This document shows positions 1 through 8,412 of a stretch of DNA of 32,508 nucleotides, piece after piece. The DNA lies in NCBI GenBank assembly GCA_046498285.1, contig JAWOBA010000191.1, positions 1 to 32,508 on the forward strand, in the 5' to 3' direction. Source of the DNA: B33-G16 sp046498285. GTDB lineage: Bacteria > Desulfobacterota > DSM-4660 > Desulfatiglandales > B25-G16. The position numbers were made by a program, and so were the translations under genes. How positions within the stretch are numbered: the first letter of the stretch is position 1; each line of letters starts with the position of its first letter. The notes beneath the pieces are model-generated. The model was not told where the DNA came from. It made no database searches and saw only the letters and a program-made list of their open reading frames with translations.

Positions 1-148
1 GGCTGGTCGGAGCGTGGGTGGTCGGAGCCCGCGGTGAGGTACCGCTGTGCCGCTGGGTTGGAACGTGACTGGCTGGAGCGCGGCTGGTTGCAGCGTCCGG
101 TGAGGTTCCGGCGTGCCGCGGCTGGTCGGAGCGTGGGTGGTCGGAGCC
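1..148. repeat. 29-bp direct repeat in GC-rich foreign segment
   Basis: The first 29 bases recur exactly at 120-148 (period 119). The sequence between contains further related G-rich words such as the 'gtgaggt(a/t)ccg' stretches at about 34 and 99. The segment lies downstream of the SLH protein gene and has the same very high GC content. I see no convincing gene in 1-325; open frames here are a by-product of the scarcity of A/T-rich stop codons. It may be a degenerate short tandem array. Confidence 0.6.
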
Positions 149-325
149 TGCGGGGGGACTGCGGCGTGCGGTGGGCTCGGTCGTACGGTCAGGAGGTCGA
201 CCTCGGCGTGGCCAGCGTGGCCGGCCGCGTCGAGCGGCCGCGAGAGGGCCCGTGCCGAGCGGCCGTGAGAGGGGCCGTGCCGGGCCCCGGAGACGGGACC
301 CGGCACGGTGGGGGAACGGAGGGGA

Positions 326-1174
326 TCAGGAACGGTTCAGCAACGCCGCTGTCGCCATCCGGGTGCTGGGAGCGCCCGGACGGAACGTGCCGTCGGTGTA
401 GCCGTCGGTCACGCCCGTCTCCGCCGCCCAGGCGATCGCGGTCGCGAACGGGTGGGTGTCCTCGACGTCCGAGAACGCCGGCTCAGGGAACGGCCCCTCG
501 GGCGAACCGGCCAACCGGTACAGGAACGCCATGGTCGCCTGCCGTGTGGCTGGCACCAGGGGACGGAAGGTCCCGTCGTCGTAGCCCTCGGTCAGCCCTT
601 CGGACGCCATCCACGCGATCTCGGTCGCGAACGGGTGGTCGGTGTCGACGTCGGAGAACTCCGGCTCCGGGAAGGGCCCGTCCGGCGATCCCGCCTGGCG
701 GTACAGGAACGCGGCCATGGCCTGGCGGGATGTCGCGACCGTCGGACGGAAGGTGCCGTCGGCGTAGCCGTTCATCACCCCGGCCTCCCTCAACGCCGCG
801 ATGTCGGTGCAGAAGGGGTTGGCGCCGGCAACGTCCACGAAGCCGTTGCCCACCGTCGGATCCGCGGTGCAGACCGAGACGATCCGGTCCTCGACCTGGG
901 GTGCGACGGGGGAGTTGTCCGCGAGGTAGTTCTCGACCAGCAGCTCGAGCGGCTCCTGCAGCAGGAACACGTCGCCGGTGCCGCTTGCGCCGAGGTTCGG
1001 GTAGCCGTCGCCGCCGTTCGCCATGAAGTCGTTCAGGGCGATGCGGTAGGTCGCGCTCGCGGACAGATCCACGGGCGTACCGTCGGGCTGCTCCGGGTGC
1101 CCCCAGTACTCGACGGTGACGATCTCACCGCGGGGGAAGGGCGACGCGGCCGGATCAGCGACCGTGTAGTCGAG
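326..1174 (-). CDS. 5'-nucleotidase-type esterase with three C-terminal SLH repeats (C-terminal part only)
   Basis: Exported surface enzyme fragment. The N-proximal part carries the signature of the 5'-nucleotidase C-terminal domain (YRIALNDFMANGGDGYPNL, with NDF and GGDGY). It is followed by three S-layer homology repeats, each with a 'GxxxGYxDGTFRP' core (MNGYADGTFRP, TEGYDDGTFRP, TDGYTDGTFRP) separated by 'GSP(D/E)GPFPEP' linkers. In the family, metallophosphatase and nucleotide-binding domains lie upstream. They are missing because the frame hits the contig join at about 1174. A GTG at 1072 is internal, not the start: the frame stays open and keeps homology-like sequence (VTVEYWGHPEQPDG) up to the join. 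GC is very high, unlike the rest of the window, and the architecture resembles Nitriliruptoria/other actinobacteria. SLH repeats would anchor the enzyme to cell-wall polymer. Function is assigned from motifs only. Confidence 0.8.
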   Translation of the reverse strand, partial: LDYTVADPAASPFPRGEIVTVEYWGHPEQPDGTPVDLSASATYRIALNDFMANGGDGYPNLGASGTGDVFLLQEPLELLVENYLADNSPVAPQVEDRIVSVCTADPTVGNGFVDVAGANPFCTDIAALREAGVMNGYADGTFRPTVATSRQAMAAFLYRQAGSPDGPFPEPEFSDVDTDHPFATEIAWMASEGLTEGYDDGTFRPLVPATRQATMAFLYRLAGSPEGPFPEPAFSDVEDTHPFATAIAWAAETGVTDGYTDGTFRPGAPSTRMATAALLNRS

Positions 1175-1178
1175 TCAC
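1165..1178. other. Composition breakpoint: probable chimeric join
   Basis: Within about ten bases the sequence changes from a very GC-rich actinobacterial-type coding region to AT-richer delta-proteobacterial-type sequence. Two unrelated minus-strand genes are cut in mid-frame at the same place: the nucleotidase frame meets TGA at 1175-1177, while the AOR frame runs only a few codons past its conserved CxxCxxxC motif before becoming foreign. The overlap of the two genes here is just a few bases of shared sequence. No mobile element, repeat or tRNA marks the point. Confidence 0.8.
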
Positions 1179-2075
1179 CCTTCCGCAAGCGATTGGGCAG
1201 CCATAGCATCCCCTATTCTTCACCAGGTACGTATCCGCAAGCTTTTCTCCTGAGACGTTATCTACACCTTCGAATACACCCGTTTGAAAGTTTCTTGTTG
1301 GATACAGGCCATTTTGATTGATAATGTTGTTTAGAACCATTGTACCGTATGTCGGTAAGCCCTGTGAAGTAACAGGGTTAGCCTTGACTTTATCCATAGC
1401 CACCTTTAAAACTTCTTTATATTTCTCTTCATGTGCGATTGGCACCTTCTTGCGACCTCTGGCTGCTATGGCCTTTAGGTTCTTTGATCCCATGACCGCG
1501 CCAACGCCCGTTCTTCCAGCAGCCCGCGCCTTTTCATTTATGATGCAGGAAAATTTTACAAGATTTTCACCAGCTGGTCCAATACAAGAAACCTTAATCT
1601 GTTTGTCTCCACCAAGATCCTTTATGATTGTATCGGTTGTCTCAGAGGTATCTTTCCCAACAAGATGAGCTGCATCTTTCAGTTCCACCTTGTCTTCGCT
1701 AACCCACAGGTAAACCGGCTTTTCAGCCTTACCTTCCACGATAATCATGTCGTAACCTGCCTTCTTTAATTCCGGTCCCCAGAAACCGCCGGAATTAGAA
1801 CCTGCGATCGTGTTGTTTAAAGGGCTTTTTGTTACAACATCATATCTCGATCCTGCTGGCGAAGACGTAAGGGTTAAGGGCCCTGTTGCAAAGATTAGTT
1901 TGTTTTCCGGACCAAGCGGATCTATTTTTGGATTAACTTCATCAGAGAAAATTTTCACCGCATAACCTCTGGCACCGATAAAATCCTTTGCAAGTTGTTC
2001 GTTGAGCGGCTCTGTGCTGATCTTTCCTGTAGAAAGATCTGCCCTAAGAATTTTTCCCATGTAACCACCTAACAT
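1173..2075 (-). CDS. Aldehyde:ferredoxin oxidoreductase family protein, truncated at the C-terminus
   Basis: Tungsten/molybdenum-bis-pterin enzyme family that oxidises aldehydes to acids with ferredoxin. The N-terminal AOR domain is well preserved: GKILRADLSTGKI, then FIGARGYAVKIF, GPLTLTSSPAGSRYD and GGFWGPELKKAGYD. A linker follows, then the start of the second domain with the cubane ligands CYGCPIAC (first three of the usual four cysteines). About 300 of the expected ~600 residues are present; the rest is lost at the breakpoint. I chose ATG at 2075 (MLGGYMGKIL) because GGAGGTG lies 8-9 bases upstream; the earlier in-frame GTG at 2084 sits inside that ribosome site. No neighbour reveals the aldehyde substrate. 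Confidence 0.85.
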
Positions 2076-3065
2076 TTCTATCACCTCCTATAACATGTAT
2101 TGATAAATAAATATAAGCTCCTTTGCAAACGGCAGGCTTACCAGTTACCCGATAAACCCTATCGCCTGCACTTCCCGAGGGGATAGATACAGGTCGGAGT
2201 AGTCTTTTAAAAGTATAAAAGTATTTTTAATTAAAGTCAACGTGAAGAATTGCCTCGTTCGTATCAACAACTTTTAGATGCTTTTTCTTACCTCAAAAAA
2301 TTGTTGGAATTAAATGCAATCCTCTTTCACCTGTTCATCTTGTCTATTTCTTTTCTACCTGTTTCGTTCATTCTGCATTGAAGTTCATCGCAGGATCAAA
2401 TATAGTTCTTTAACCTAATTCAGCTAGAATAGGCACAACTGCCTACAATATCAATCGGTTAAGGCCCCACCGCACTGTCCTCATTAGCAATCATAGATGT
2501 AAGAGAATATCCAAAAACAACCATATTGTGTGACAGGTTTTTCTTAGCACATCAGCCTCTATATTTTCTTATAACTTGCTCACAATAAGGGAGTTCATAC
2601 AATCCAAATCAAATAGTAGCCTAAATTTTCCCTAGTCCTGCTATAGGCAATGCGCCGCTTGAGATCGCCAGTTTCAAATACAGGTTGAATCCATCTACGT
2701 CAATCCCGGTAATGCTTGGGAGATCTATATCCATTGATAAAGCTTCACGAAAAAAGGCGTGCAGAGAAGATTTCTATGTTGTGCTCCCAGAGTCACTTAT
2801 GGCTGGTGAAATTTCTTAAAATTGGTTAGTTCTGTTGATCGGCTATTATGATCCATTCTCTACACGAGCATTGGCGCCCTATCCTTGATTTTATACCACT
2901 ATTACCTTGACATAAAAATCTATTTGAGACGTTTCTGGCCTCTATGCGGCAGGGTAATTGAAAGAATTCACGAATGCAATTCATCACCTATTCCTGTTGT
3001 GGCAGGGATCAACTCCGAGTAAACCGGCAGCGCCAGGCTCGTCATTGCTGCCTCAAGGAGGAATT
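2076..3065. other. Long intergenic stretch (~990 bp) without recognisable genes
   Basis: Apart from the ribosome sites of the two flanking divergent genes, I find no convincing coding region, RNA gene or terminator. Stops are frequent in all frames. A stretch at about 2445-2535 resembles one at about 4851-4963 (listed separately). An in-frame extension of the next gene back to 2958 lacks a ribosome site and looks non-coding. The stretch is long for a gene-dense genome and may hold decayed sequence. Confidence 0.5.
2445..2535 (+). repeat. Diverged dispersed repeat, copy 1
   Basis: By eye this shares with about 4851-4963 the word order 'caatatcaatcg...aaggcc' and then 'gtaa-agaatat-caaaaa', ending with a T-run before 'cacat'. 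Identity looks roughly three quarters over the better parts, with small gaps. No terminal repeats or coding capacity were recognised. It may be a remnant of an old mobile element or an untranslated motif. Confidence 0.3.
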
Positions 3066-4679
3066 ATGAAAAGGGTCTGTCGTTTCATTATGCTTGCATC
3101 ATTTTTTGTCCTGCCGTATGCACATGCTGGGCAGAGGGTAGAGTCACAAATTAAAGAGATCACAATCTTCTCCGGACAAGCTCTCGTAAAAAGAGAGGCC
3201 TTTTTCCCGGTTCAAATAGGTCTCAATGAACTTCTCATTGAAATCAAGGCCTTCCGAATTGATAGAGATTCGGTAACGGCAAAGGTCTTCGGAGCTGGAG
3301 AGATCCTTAGCGTACAGTTCAAGGAGATCCCCCTCAAGGAGGAAGGCCAGCAGAAGGTAAAGGATTTGATCCGGAAGATTGAAGAGCTGAGGAGGGCCAA
3401 GGGACAGATTATCGATCAAAAAAAGTTGCTTGAAAAAAAGGAGTCATTTTTGGAATCACTGATCGATTTCTCGAAAACCCAGATCCCGCAGGACATAAAA
3501 ACCAACTTTCCCAACATGCAAGATTTGGCCAAGGCCCTGGAGTTCTTAGATTCAAACCTTCAGGAAATTAGCGCAGAACACCAGACCCTTGATATTTCAA
3601 TGAAGGAGTTGACAGGACAGATTGAGGTTCTGGAAAGGGAACTGAATTTACTTAGTAGTGCCGGAAATAAGGCCAGGAAGGTAATTGAGATAGTTTTTAA
3701 CGCTTCGAAAGAGCAAAAGGTCCGGATTGAAGCGGATTATCTTGTAAAGAATGCCAGGTGGGAACCACTCTATAAGGTTTCCGTGCCCCTGACACTCTCA
3801 GAGCTTGATTTGACTATGTTCTCAAAGATCCTTCAGAAGACAGGAGAAGACTGGAACCAGGTAGCCCTTTCCATCTCTAATGTCCTTCCACTGAGCGGTG
3901 TGGGGCTTCCCTCTCTGTCGAGTTGGACGCTCGATATACCGCGGCCTTCGGCAGGGATGCAGACAGAGGCAGCCCATCTGGACAAGAAAGAGGTAGTCCG
4001 TGGAAGGCTACTGAAAGAAGCAGGGTTTGCCATGGCAGAGAGAAAGCAGCTGCCGCTCTCTTTTGAATACAGAATCCCTCAGCTTATAGATATTGAGTCG
4101 AGGGATAAGGAAACCATGCTACCCCTGTTCAGCAGGAAAATAAGCGGTGAATTCTATTACTATGCCGTTCCGAGGCAAAATGCCTTGACGTTTCTCGTGT
4201 GCAAGGCCACACTGGATAAGGAGTTATTAAGCGGGCCCTTGAACGTATATTTCGGCGGGCGGTATGTGGGCAAGACACGGATCACTGAAAAAAAGGCGGG
4301 AGAGGTATTTCAAGTGAGCCTTGGTGCAGATAGAGAGGTGAAGGTGAGGCGGGAGAAGGTGAGGGATAAGATTAAGGAAACCTATTTTGGGAAGATCAAG
4401 CGAGGCACCGTCGCGCGAGAGCTAGCCTATAAGATCTCAGCTGAGAATCTAAAGAGCCGGTCCATTGTGCTCAAGCTCTTGGACAGCATTCCTGTGTCCA
4501 GAACAGACCGGATAGAGATAAAGGATCTAACTATAGATCCCGAACCCATGGAGAAAAATTATCTCGATAGAGAAGGGGTCATGCTGTGGAAATCCGAGCT
4601 TGATCCAGGGGAAAAAAGGGAAATTACGATACAATTTGTGGTCACCTATCCCAATGATTTAGTACCGTGGGGATTGTAA
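3066..4679 (+). CDS. Exported DUF4140/DUF4139 (mucoidy inhibitor MuiA-like) protein
   Basis: 537 residues beginning with a clear signal peptide (MKRVCRFIM...VLPYAHA, predicted cut after AHA). The N-terminal DUF4140-like part (about residues 22-100: 'ITIFSGQALVKREA', 'FRIDRDSVTAKVFG') is followed by a charged coiled-coil stretch (about 90-215). A DUF4139-type beta-rich C-terminal domain ('ARWEPLYKVSVPL', 'NVYFGGRYVGKT', 'EREITIQF'-like ending) completes it. Related proteins are called mucoidy inhibitor A; biochemical function is not established. The start at 3066 is set by AAGGAGG at 3055-3061 and by the signal peptide; an in-frame extension to 2958 would bury the signal. The gene stands alone between long spacers. 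Family assignment is good, role unknown. Confidence 0.85.
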   Translation: MKRVCRFIMLASFFVLPYAHAGQRVESQIKEITIFSGQALVKREAFFPVQIGLNELLIEIKAFRIDRDSVTAKVFGAGEILSVQFKEIPLKEEGQQKVKDLIRKIEELRRAKGQIIDQKKLLEKKESFLESLIDFSKTQIPQDIKTNFPNMQDLAKALEFLDSNLQEISAEHQTLDISMKELTGQIEVLERELNLLSSAGNKARKVIEIVFNASKEQKVRIEADYLVKNARWEPLYKVSVPLTLSELDLTMFSKILQKTGEDWNQVALSISNVLPLSGVGLPSLSSWTLDIPRPSAGMQTEAAHLDKKEVVRGRLLKEAGFAMAERKQLPLSFEYRIPQLIDIESRDKETMLPLFSRKISGEFYYYAVPRQNALTFLVCKATLDKELLSGPLNVYFGGRYVGKTRITEKKAGEVFQVSLGADREVKVRREKVRDKIKETYFGKIKRGTVARELAYKISAENLKSRSIVLKLLDSIPVSRTDRIEIKDLTIDPEPMEKNYLDREGVMLWKSELDPGEKREITIQFVVTYPNDLVPWGL

Positions 4680-5012
4680 AGAATCAACGCCCAGAGAACG
4701 TTGTTTTCTGAGACGAATAAATGAAACTGAAATAGTGTAGTTGCCTGGACCTTGCTGGATGAACCAATCTTCAGAACCCAGCAGATTTTTTTGCCGAGAT
4801 TCCACCTCGTGGACAATGCTGGAGGTCTAGATAGTGAGCCTGGAGACCGCCAATATCAATCGCACAAGGCCTGATGTACCCACCCTGGAATCACTACAGA
4901 GGCACACACGTAACAGAATATTCAAAAATAGCCAGAATTGGTGATGTTTTTTTGTTCACATGGAAATTTCTATACATTCCTATACTTGCCTTACCAAAAC
5001 GCCGAGTTCTTC
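4680..5012. other. Intergenic stretch without genes; holds diverged repeat copy 2 (about 4851-4963)
   Basis: The flanking genes converge here. No strong rho-independent terminator is visible; the best hairpin (agagaac/gttttct just after 4690) is short and has no T-tract. The segment 4851-4963 resembles 2445-2535. Otherwise I see nothing. Confidence 0.4.
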
Positions 5013-5831
5013 TCAACTCTCAGATGGTTGTGAAATGACATGTACTGTCTGCTGCGGGAAAGGTATCTCGATAGTATTCTCGTCAAAGGTTTCTTTGATC
5101 TTTCGTGTGAGATCAAATTTTACAGCCCAGTAGTCTTCTTTTTTTACCCACGGACGAACCACAAAATTCACACTCGAATCGCCCAGTTCTGAAACAGCAA
5201 TCTGACAAGGTGGGTCTGAAAGGATCCTGGAATCCTTGGCAATGAGATCCATCATGATATCGTAGGCCTTTTGCATATCGGAGCTATAGCCGATTCCAAT
5301 AACAAGATCTATCCTCCTGGTGTCATAGGCTGATACATTCTTTATTACATCCCCAAAGAGCTTACTATTTGGCACCATGACCTTGATATTGTCTGGCGTG
5401 GCGAGCTCGGTGGTAAATAACTGGATGTTCTTGACAGCACCAGCTACACCGGCACCCACAATGAAATCACCTACTTTAAAAGGTCGGAGCACAAGGAGCA
5501 AAACACCGGAAGCGAAATTGGCTAAAGATCCCTGGAGGGCAAAGCCAATAGCAAGACCGGCTGCACCCAGGATCGCTACAAAGGATGTGGTCTCGATACC
5601 AAATTTCGCCAACATAGCGATTACAGCACCTACCAGAATCAATATGTACGTTAAACTCCCCACAAACGAAACAATTGAGGGATCTGTTTTCGATTTCTCC
5701 AGCATTTTCTTGACAATTGTACGCCCGATACCGGCGGCAATACGGCCAAGTACCAGAATAAGTATCGCCCCAATAATCTTGATTCCATATGTGGTGATAA
5801 AGATAAGCAATTGATCGGAAACATTTGACAT
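5013..5831 (-). CDS. mscS: Small-conductance mechanosensitive channel, MscS family
   Basis: 272 residues, the length of the minimal MscS type. There are three membrane segments: about residues 8-30, 53-76 and the pore-lining TM3 at about 83-115, with the glycine/alanine-rich packing motif GLAIGFALQGSLANFASG. The cytosolic beta domain ('RPFKVGDFI', 'VPNSKLFGDVIKN') and a C-terminal alpha/beta part follow. It acts in the inner membrane, releasing solutes during hypo-osmotic shock. ATG at 5831 is preceded by AAAGGAGG at good spacing. It is monocistronic, with no linked genes. The family call is secure; conductance and gating cannot be read. Confidence 0.93.
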   Translation of the reverse strand: MSNVSDQLLIFITTYGIKIIGAILILVLGRIAAGIGRTIVKKMLEKSKTDPSIVSFVGSLTYILILVGAVIAMLAKFGIETTSFVAILGAAGLAIGFALQGSLANFASGVLLLVLRPFKVGDFIVGAGVAGAVKNIQLFTTELATPDNIKVMVPNSKLFGDVIKNVSAYDTRRIDLVIGIGYSSDMQKAYDIMMDLIAKDSRILSDPPCQIAVSELGDSSVNFVVRPWVKKEDYWAVKFDLTRKIKETFDENTIEIPFPQQTVHVISQPSES

Positions 5832-6077
5832 AGCAATATCCTCCTTTTTTTATTTTACAGTACCTGACTGGAAAAAGTAATACCTCCAAAAAGCTTTTGT
5901 GGATAAACTTTATGAAGACCCAGAACTTGAATACCCCGTTTTGTAAACAGGGATGAAAAGTTCTTCTGCCAAAGGCAGGGATACATATGATATACTTTCC
6001 GCATGGAACTGAAGAGAACTATATATTTAGTTTATGATACAAAATACGATACTGTCACCTTTTTGTGTAAATTTTTT

Positions 6078-6830
6078 CCTATTCCATTCTTTAAAGAATG
6101 GTCGATTATTACGCACTTTTCCTATAGGGTTTGACTCCCCTGTCTGCGTGCAGCACCCAGGCAGGCATGGCCCTGGCATTGCTGGACCTTGCTTGGTTTT
6201 TGGGAACTCCTCCTTGAACACCTTTTGAGACCTTTGAAAAACCCGGCGATTTTCACCATCCTCAAAAAGACGATGGACTTTTTTGAAATGACTGGCGGCC
6301 TCCGGCTCGTAGAGCCTCCCGCTCGGAGAGAAGGGTGCTGAAAAGACCAGCCCGGGAGCCTTGGAACTGAAAAAAAGCTCATCGTCTTTAGATCAAGAGG
6401 GGTTATGCAAAGGTCTCACCTTTTCAAGACCCGGTAAACTATCCATAATACCCGGAATCATGTGGCTCCCATCTAAGCCTCTTCCTTTTAGATCCTTGAA
6501 GAATTCTCTCCAGGCAGGGGCAGACTCTTTATCCCCTGCCTGGAACCCTAACACCAGTTTTTGGTCTGTTTTTGTAACTTCAATAGCCACCAGCACGGGG
6601 ACTTTCTCAACGCTGCCGTATATACGCATATCAAAGGTAGCACCATCTAAAAACAAATACTTGATCGGTTCCCCGGATAGATCACGGGTTCTCCATTTCT
6701 CCATCCCATCTATCAACGCTTTATTGGCGTTGCTGATCTCTACCCGGATCATGTGAAAAAGTTTCTCAGGTTGCTCCTGAATCTCCTTGAAAATCTCTAC
6801 TACTTCAGGTACACTTATTTCTAGTTTCAT
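6078..6830 (-). pseudogene. IS256/mutator-type transposase, deleted, frameshifted and split by a MITE
   Basis: The start ATG at 6830 follows GGAGAAACACCC. The first ~31 residues (MKLEISVPEVVEIFKEIQEQ...) are those of an IS256-type N-terminus, but they run directly into 'ISNANKALIDGMEKWRTRDL', so about 100 residues of the usual middle are absent in frame. The DDE core follows: first Asp in 'YLFLDGATFD', second in 'PGIMDSLPGLEKV'. There the MITE enters and supplies a premature stop at 6393. Beyond the MITE the protein resumes with 'FKEEFPKTK', shifts frame ('KVQQCQGHA') and ends with the usual tail 'SNPIGKVRNNRPFFKEW'. The region carrying the catalytic Glu is missing. It is certainly non-functional. 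Confidence 0.85.
6226..6418 (+). mobile_element. MITE copy A (193 bp) with 5-bp target duplication
   Basis: Ends are perfect 11-bp inverted repeats, TGAGACCTTTG ... CAAAGGTCTCA, extending imperfectly to about 19 bp (MAWAACCC). It is flanked by the direct repeat CCTTT (6221-6225 and 6419-6423). Removing the element plus one copy rejoins the IS256-type transposase in frame (GLEKV then FKEEF), which directly proves insertion. There is no coding capacity. The internal sequence is palindromic and GC-rich in the middle. It is nearly identical, in opposite orientation, to the copy at 14707-14930 except that ~31 bp are missing near its centre. Confidence 0.93.
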
Positions 6831-6973
6831 GGGTGTTTCTCCTTTCTTTATAGGTTTTTGGGTAAAACCCTTTATAAGGAAAAGCACCTTTTTTTCTACC
6901 CTTTTAGAATTTACACAAGATATTTTACACTACCATGTGGTGCAATATCTCAAAAAACTATTAAGGAATAGTT

Positions 6974-7228
6974 ATGGGTATAACTGATATAATCGGATTC
7001 TCGGCGGCGGTTATCTGTTCACTTGCCATGACACCTCAGGTCATCAAGATATACAGGACAAAGGAAACACGCAATTTATCGCTGTGCGCCTTTGCGGCTC
7101 TTGGAACCGGCCTTTTTCTCTGGTTTGTTTATGGCCTGCTGATACACTCGGCCCCGGTCATTTTCGGAAATGCCATAGGGTTAAGTCTTGTCCTGTACGT
7201 CATCATCATGAAGCTCATACATGGGTAG
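6974..7228 (+). CDS. SemiSWEET-type PQ-loop sugar transporter
   Basis: 84 residues with three hydrophobic helices (about residues 4-22, 38-58, 62-81) and the PQ-loop motif 'MTPQVIKIYRTK' at the end of helix 1. This matches the size and layout of bacterial SemiSWEETs, which dimerise to move sugars by facilitated diffusion across the inner membrane. AAGGA a few bases before the ATG supports the start. It begins just outside the IS256 remnant. Its stop overlaps a small downstream ORF by 8 bases. The substrate cannot be inferred. Confidence 0.85.
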   Translation: MGITDIIGFSAAVICSLAMTPQVIKIYRTKETRNLSLCAFAALGTGLFLWFVYGLLIHSAPVIFGNAIGLSLVLYVIIMKLIHG

Positions 7229-7370
7229 AACAAACAATATCATAATGCGGGACAACCTCCTGCACCCAGACATTCTTGCCAGTGAAATCATTGAAAATAT
7301 AGAGCCCGGGTTGGAAAGTTTCAAAGAGATTAGGGAAACGATTAATGGGTTGATGAGGAAGGGCAATTGA
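7221..7370 (+). CDS. Small ORF, resembles the C-terminal tail of type I restriction methylase HsdM
   Basis: A 49-codon ORF whose ATG overlaps the end of the SemiSWEET gene (ATGGGTAG). Its centre, 'ILASEIIENIEPGLESFKEI', resembles the last ~30 residues of HsdM-type N6-adenine methylases, which often end with such an acidic helix. There is no catalytic domain, so if the resemblance is real this is a stranded fragment rather than an enzyme; it could also be an unrelated translated micro-protein coupled to the transporter gene. No ribosome site of its own is clear. Confidence 0.35.
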   Translation: MGRTNNIIMRDNLLHPDILASEIIENIEPGLESFKEIRETINGLMRKGN

Positions 7371-7608
7371 ACACACACCAACCACAGCCACTCGGGCTTT
7401 TACACTACGGCGCATCACGCCTGTTAAGCCGACCCGCCGGGAGAGCATCTAAGATTTTCACTGTTTTCTTGCCAATCAATGAGATCATTACAGCATCATT
7501 TGAGTAATTTCATATATTTTATCATTCCTGTCCCAACGTTTAATTAGAAAATTATCGGCATAATTATTATTAGCATATAAACAAAGACGAAAAGAGGGCG
7601 GACTACAT

Positions 7609-8370
7609 ATGAAACAATGGTATGAGGAGTTATTTGAAAACTACGGAGTGAAATACGATAACGAACCTTTTGTGAAGGGAACCATCGGAGAATGTGATTT
7701 TATTGAGAAAGAAATGGGATATGGCAAGGCGACACGCATTCTAGACATAGGATGCGGCACCGGCAGGCATTCCATTGAACTGGCCAGAAGGGGATATACA
7801 GTTGTCGGGGTTGATTTATCCGAGTCGCAACTGGAACGGGCGAAAGAAAAGGCATCCAGACAGAAGCTGCAAATCGATTTTCAAAAATATGATGCCAGAG
7901 ACCTTCCGTTTTCACATGAATTTGGTTTGGTCATTATGATATGTGAAGGTGCGTTTCCGTTAATGGAGACTGACGAAATGAATTTTCAGATTCTCAAAAA
8001 CGCCGCGGACGCTTTACTGCCAAAAGGGAAACTGATATTTACAACCTTGAACGCCCTGTTCCCTCTGTTTCATTCCGTCAAGGATTTTCTGGATTCAAAA
8101 GCAGGAGAAGGGAATGCGAGAACCAACAGTCTTTCATTTGATCTGATGACTTTTCGAGAGCACAGCACTTTACATGTCGAAGATGATCTTGGGAACAAAA
8201 AAGAACTGAGGTGCAACGAGAGATATCATACACCATGCGAAATAAGCTGGATGCTAAAGACTCTGGATTTCAGAACTGTCGATATTTACGGCGCAAAGCT
8301 AGGTGCTTTTAGTCGAAGCGATAGATTATCAACTGAAGATTTTGAAATGCTCCTAATAGCGGAAAAATAA
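7609..8370 (+). CDS. Class I SAM-dependent methyltransferase
   Basis: 253 residues with a Rossmann-type SAM site: motif I 'ILDIGCGTGRHSIELA' (about residues 45-60), the acidic ribose-binding end of beta2 'VVGVDLSESQL', motif 'KYDARDLPF', and the post-core 'LLPKGKLIFTTLN'. It belongs to the Methyltransf_25/11 group of small-molecule methyltransferases. The substrate cannot be predicted from sequence. The gene is isolated, with ~240 bp of apparently empty sequence upstream and a remnant transposon directly downstream. Start ATG at 7609 follows a purine-rich AAGAGGGCGG at rather long spacing. Confidence 0.85.
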   Translation: MKQWYEELFENYGVKYDNEPFVKGTIGECDFIEKEMGYGKATRILDIGCGTGRHSIELARRGYTVVGVDLSESQLERAKEKASRQKLQIDFQKYDARDLPFSHEFGLVIMICEGAFPLMETDEMNFQILKNAADALLPKGKLIFTTLNALFPLFHSVKDFLDSKAGEGNARTNSLSFDLMTFREHSTLHVEDDLGNKKELRCNERYHTPCEISWMLKTLDFRTVDIYGAKLGAFSRSDRLSTEDFEMLLIAEK

Positions 8371-8372
8371 TG

Positions 8373-8412
8373 GAATTGGGGGACGAGAATTGGGGGACGA
8401 GAATTGGGGGAC
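8373..8412 (+). repeat. 14-bp tandem repeat, three copies
   Basis: Three copies of GAATTGGGGGAC start at 8373, 8387 and 8401 with a fixed 14-bp period (GAATTGGGGGACGA). They begin directly after the methyltransferase stop. The third copy merges into the left end of the RAYT-type element (GGGGGACATCCATG), so the array probably arose by slippage of that element's end sequence. Confidence 0.85.

Larger units (their letters stand above)
6054..6930 (-). mobile_element. Internally deleted IS256-family element remnant
   Basis: Both ends share an inverted word (TTGTGTAAATT at 6063-6073 and its complement at 6908-6918), consistent with worn terminal inverted repeats. Between them lies a much shortened IS256/mutator-type transposase gene on the minus strand. 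Intact members are around 1.3 kb with a ~400-codon gene, so roughly one third is lost by internal deletions. A MITE sits inside it. Exact ends and a target duplication of this element could not be fixed. Confidence 0.65.

Noticed and set aside
34..1321. Long plus-strand open frames in the GC-rich segment (34-1026, 308-1321)
   Set aside because: Arg/Gly-rich, low-complexity translations with no domain; they are antisense shadows of the SLH/nucleotidase gene caused by high GC, and 308-1321 also crosses the chimeric join.
2958..3065. Upstream start for the DUF4139 protein adding 36 residues
   Set aside because: No ribosome site, would hide an obvious signal peptide; AAGGAGG marks ATG at 3066.
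4685..4715. Hairpin after the DUF4139 gene as terminator
   Set aside because: Seven-pair stem including a G-T pair, 3-base loop, and no T-tract.
5377..5889. Open frames opposite or alongside mscS
   Set aside because: Fully inside the mscS gene, with biased translations and no motifs.
8373..8412. Short regularly spaced repeats as a CRISPR array
   Set aside because: Period is only 14 bp with no spacers and no cas genes in the window; it is a simple tandem repeat.
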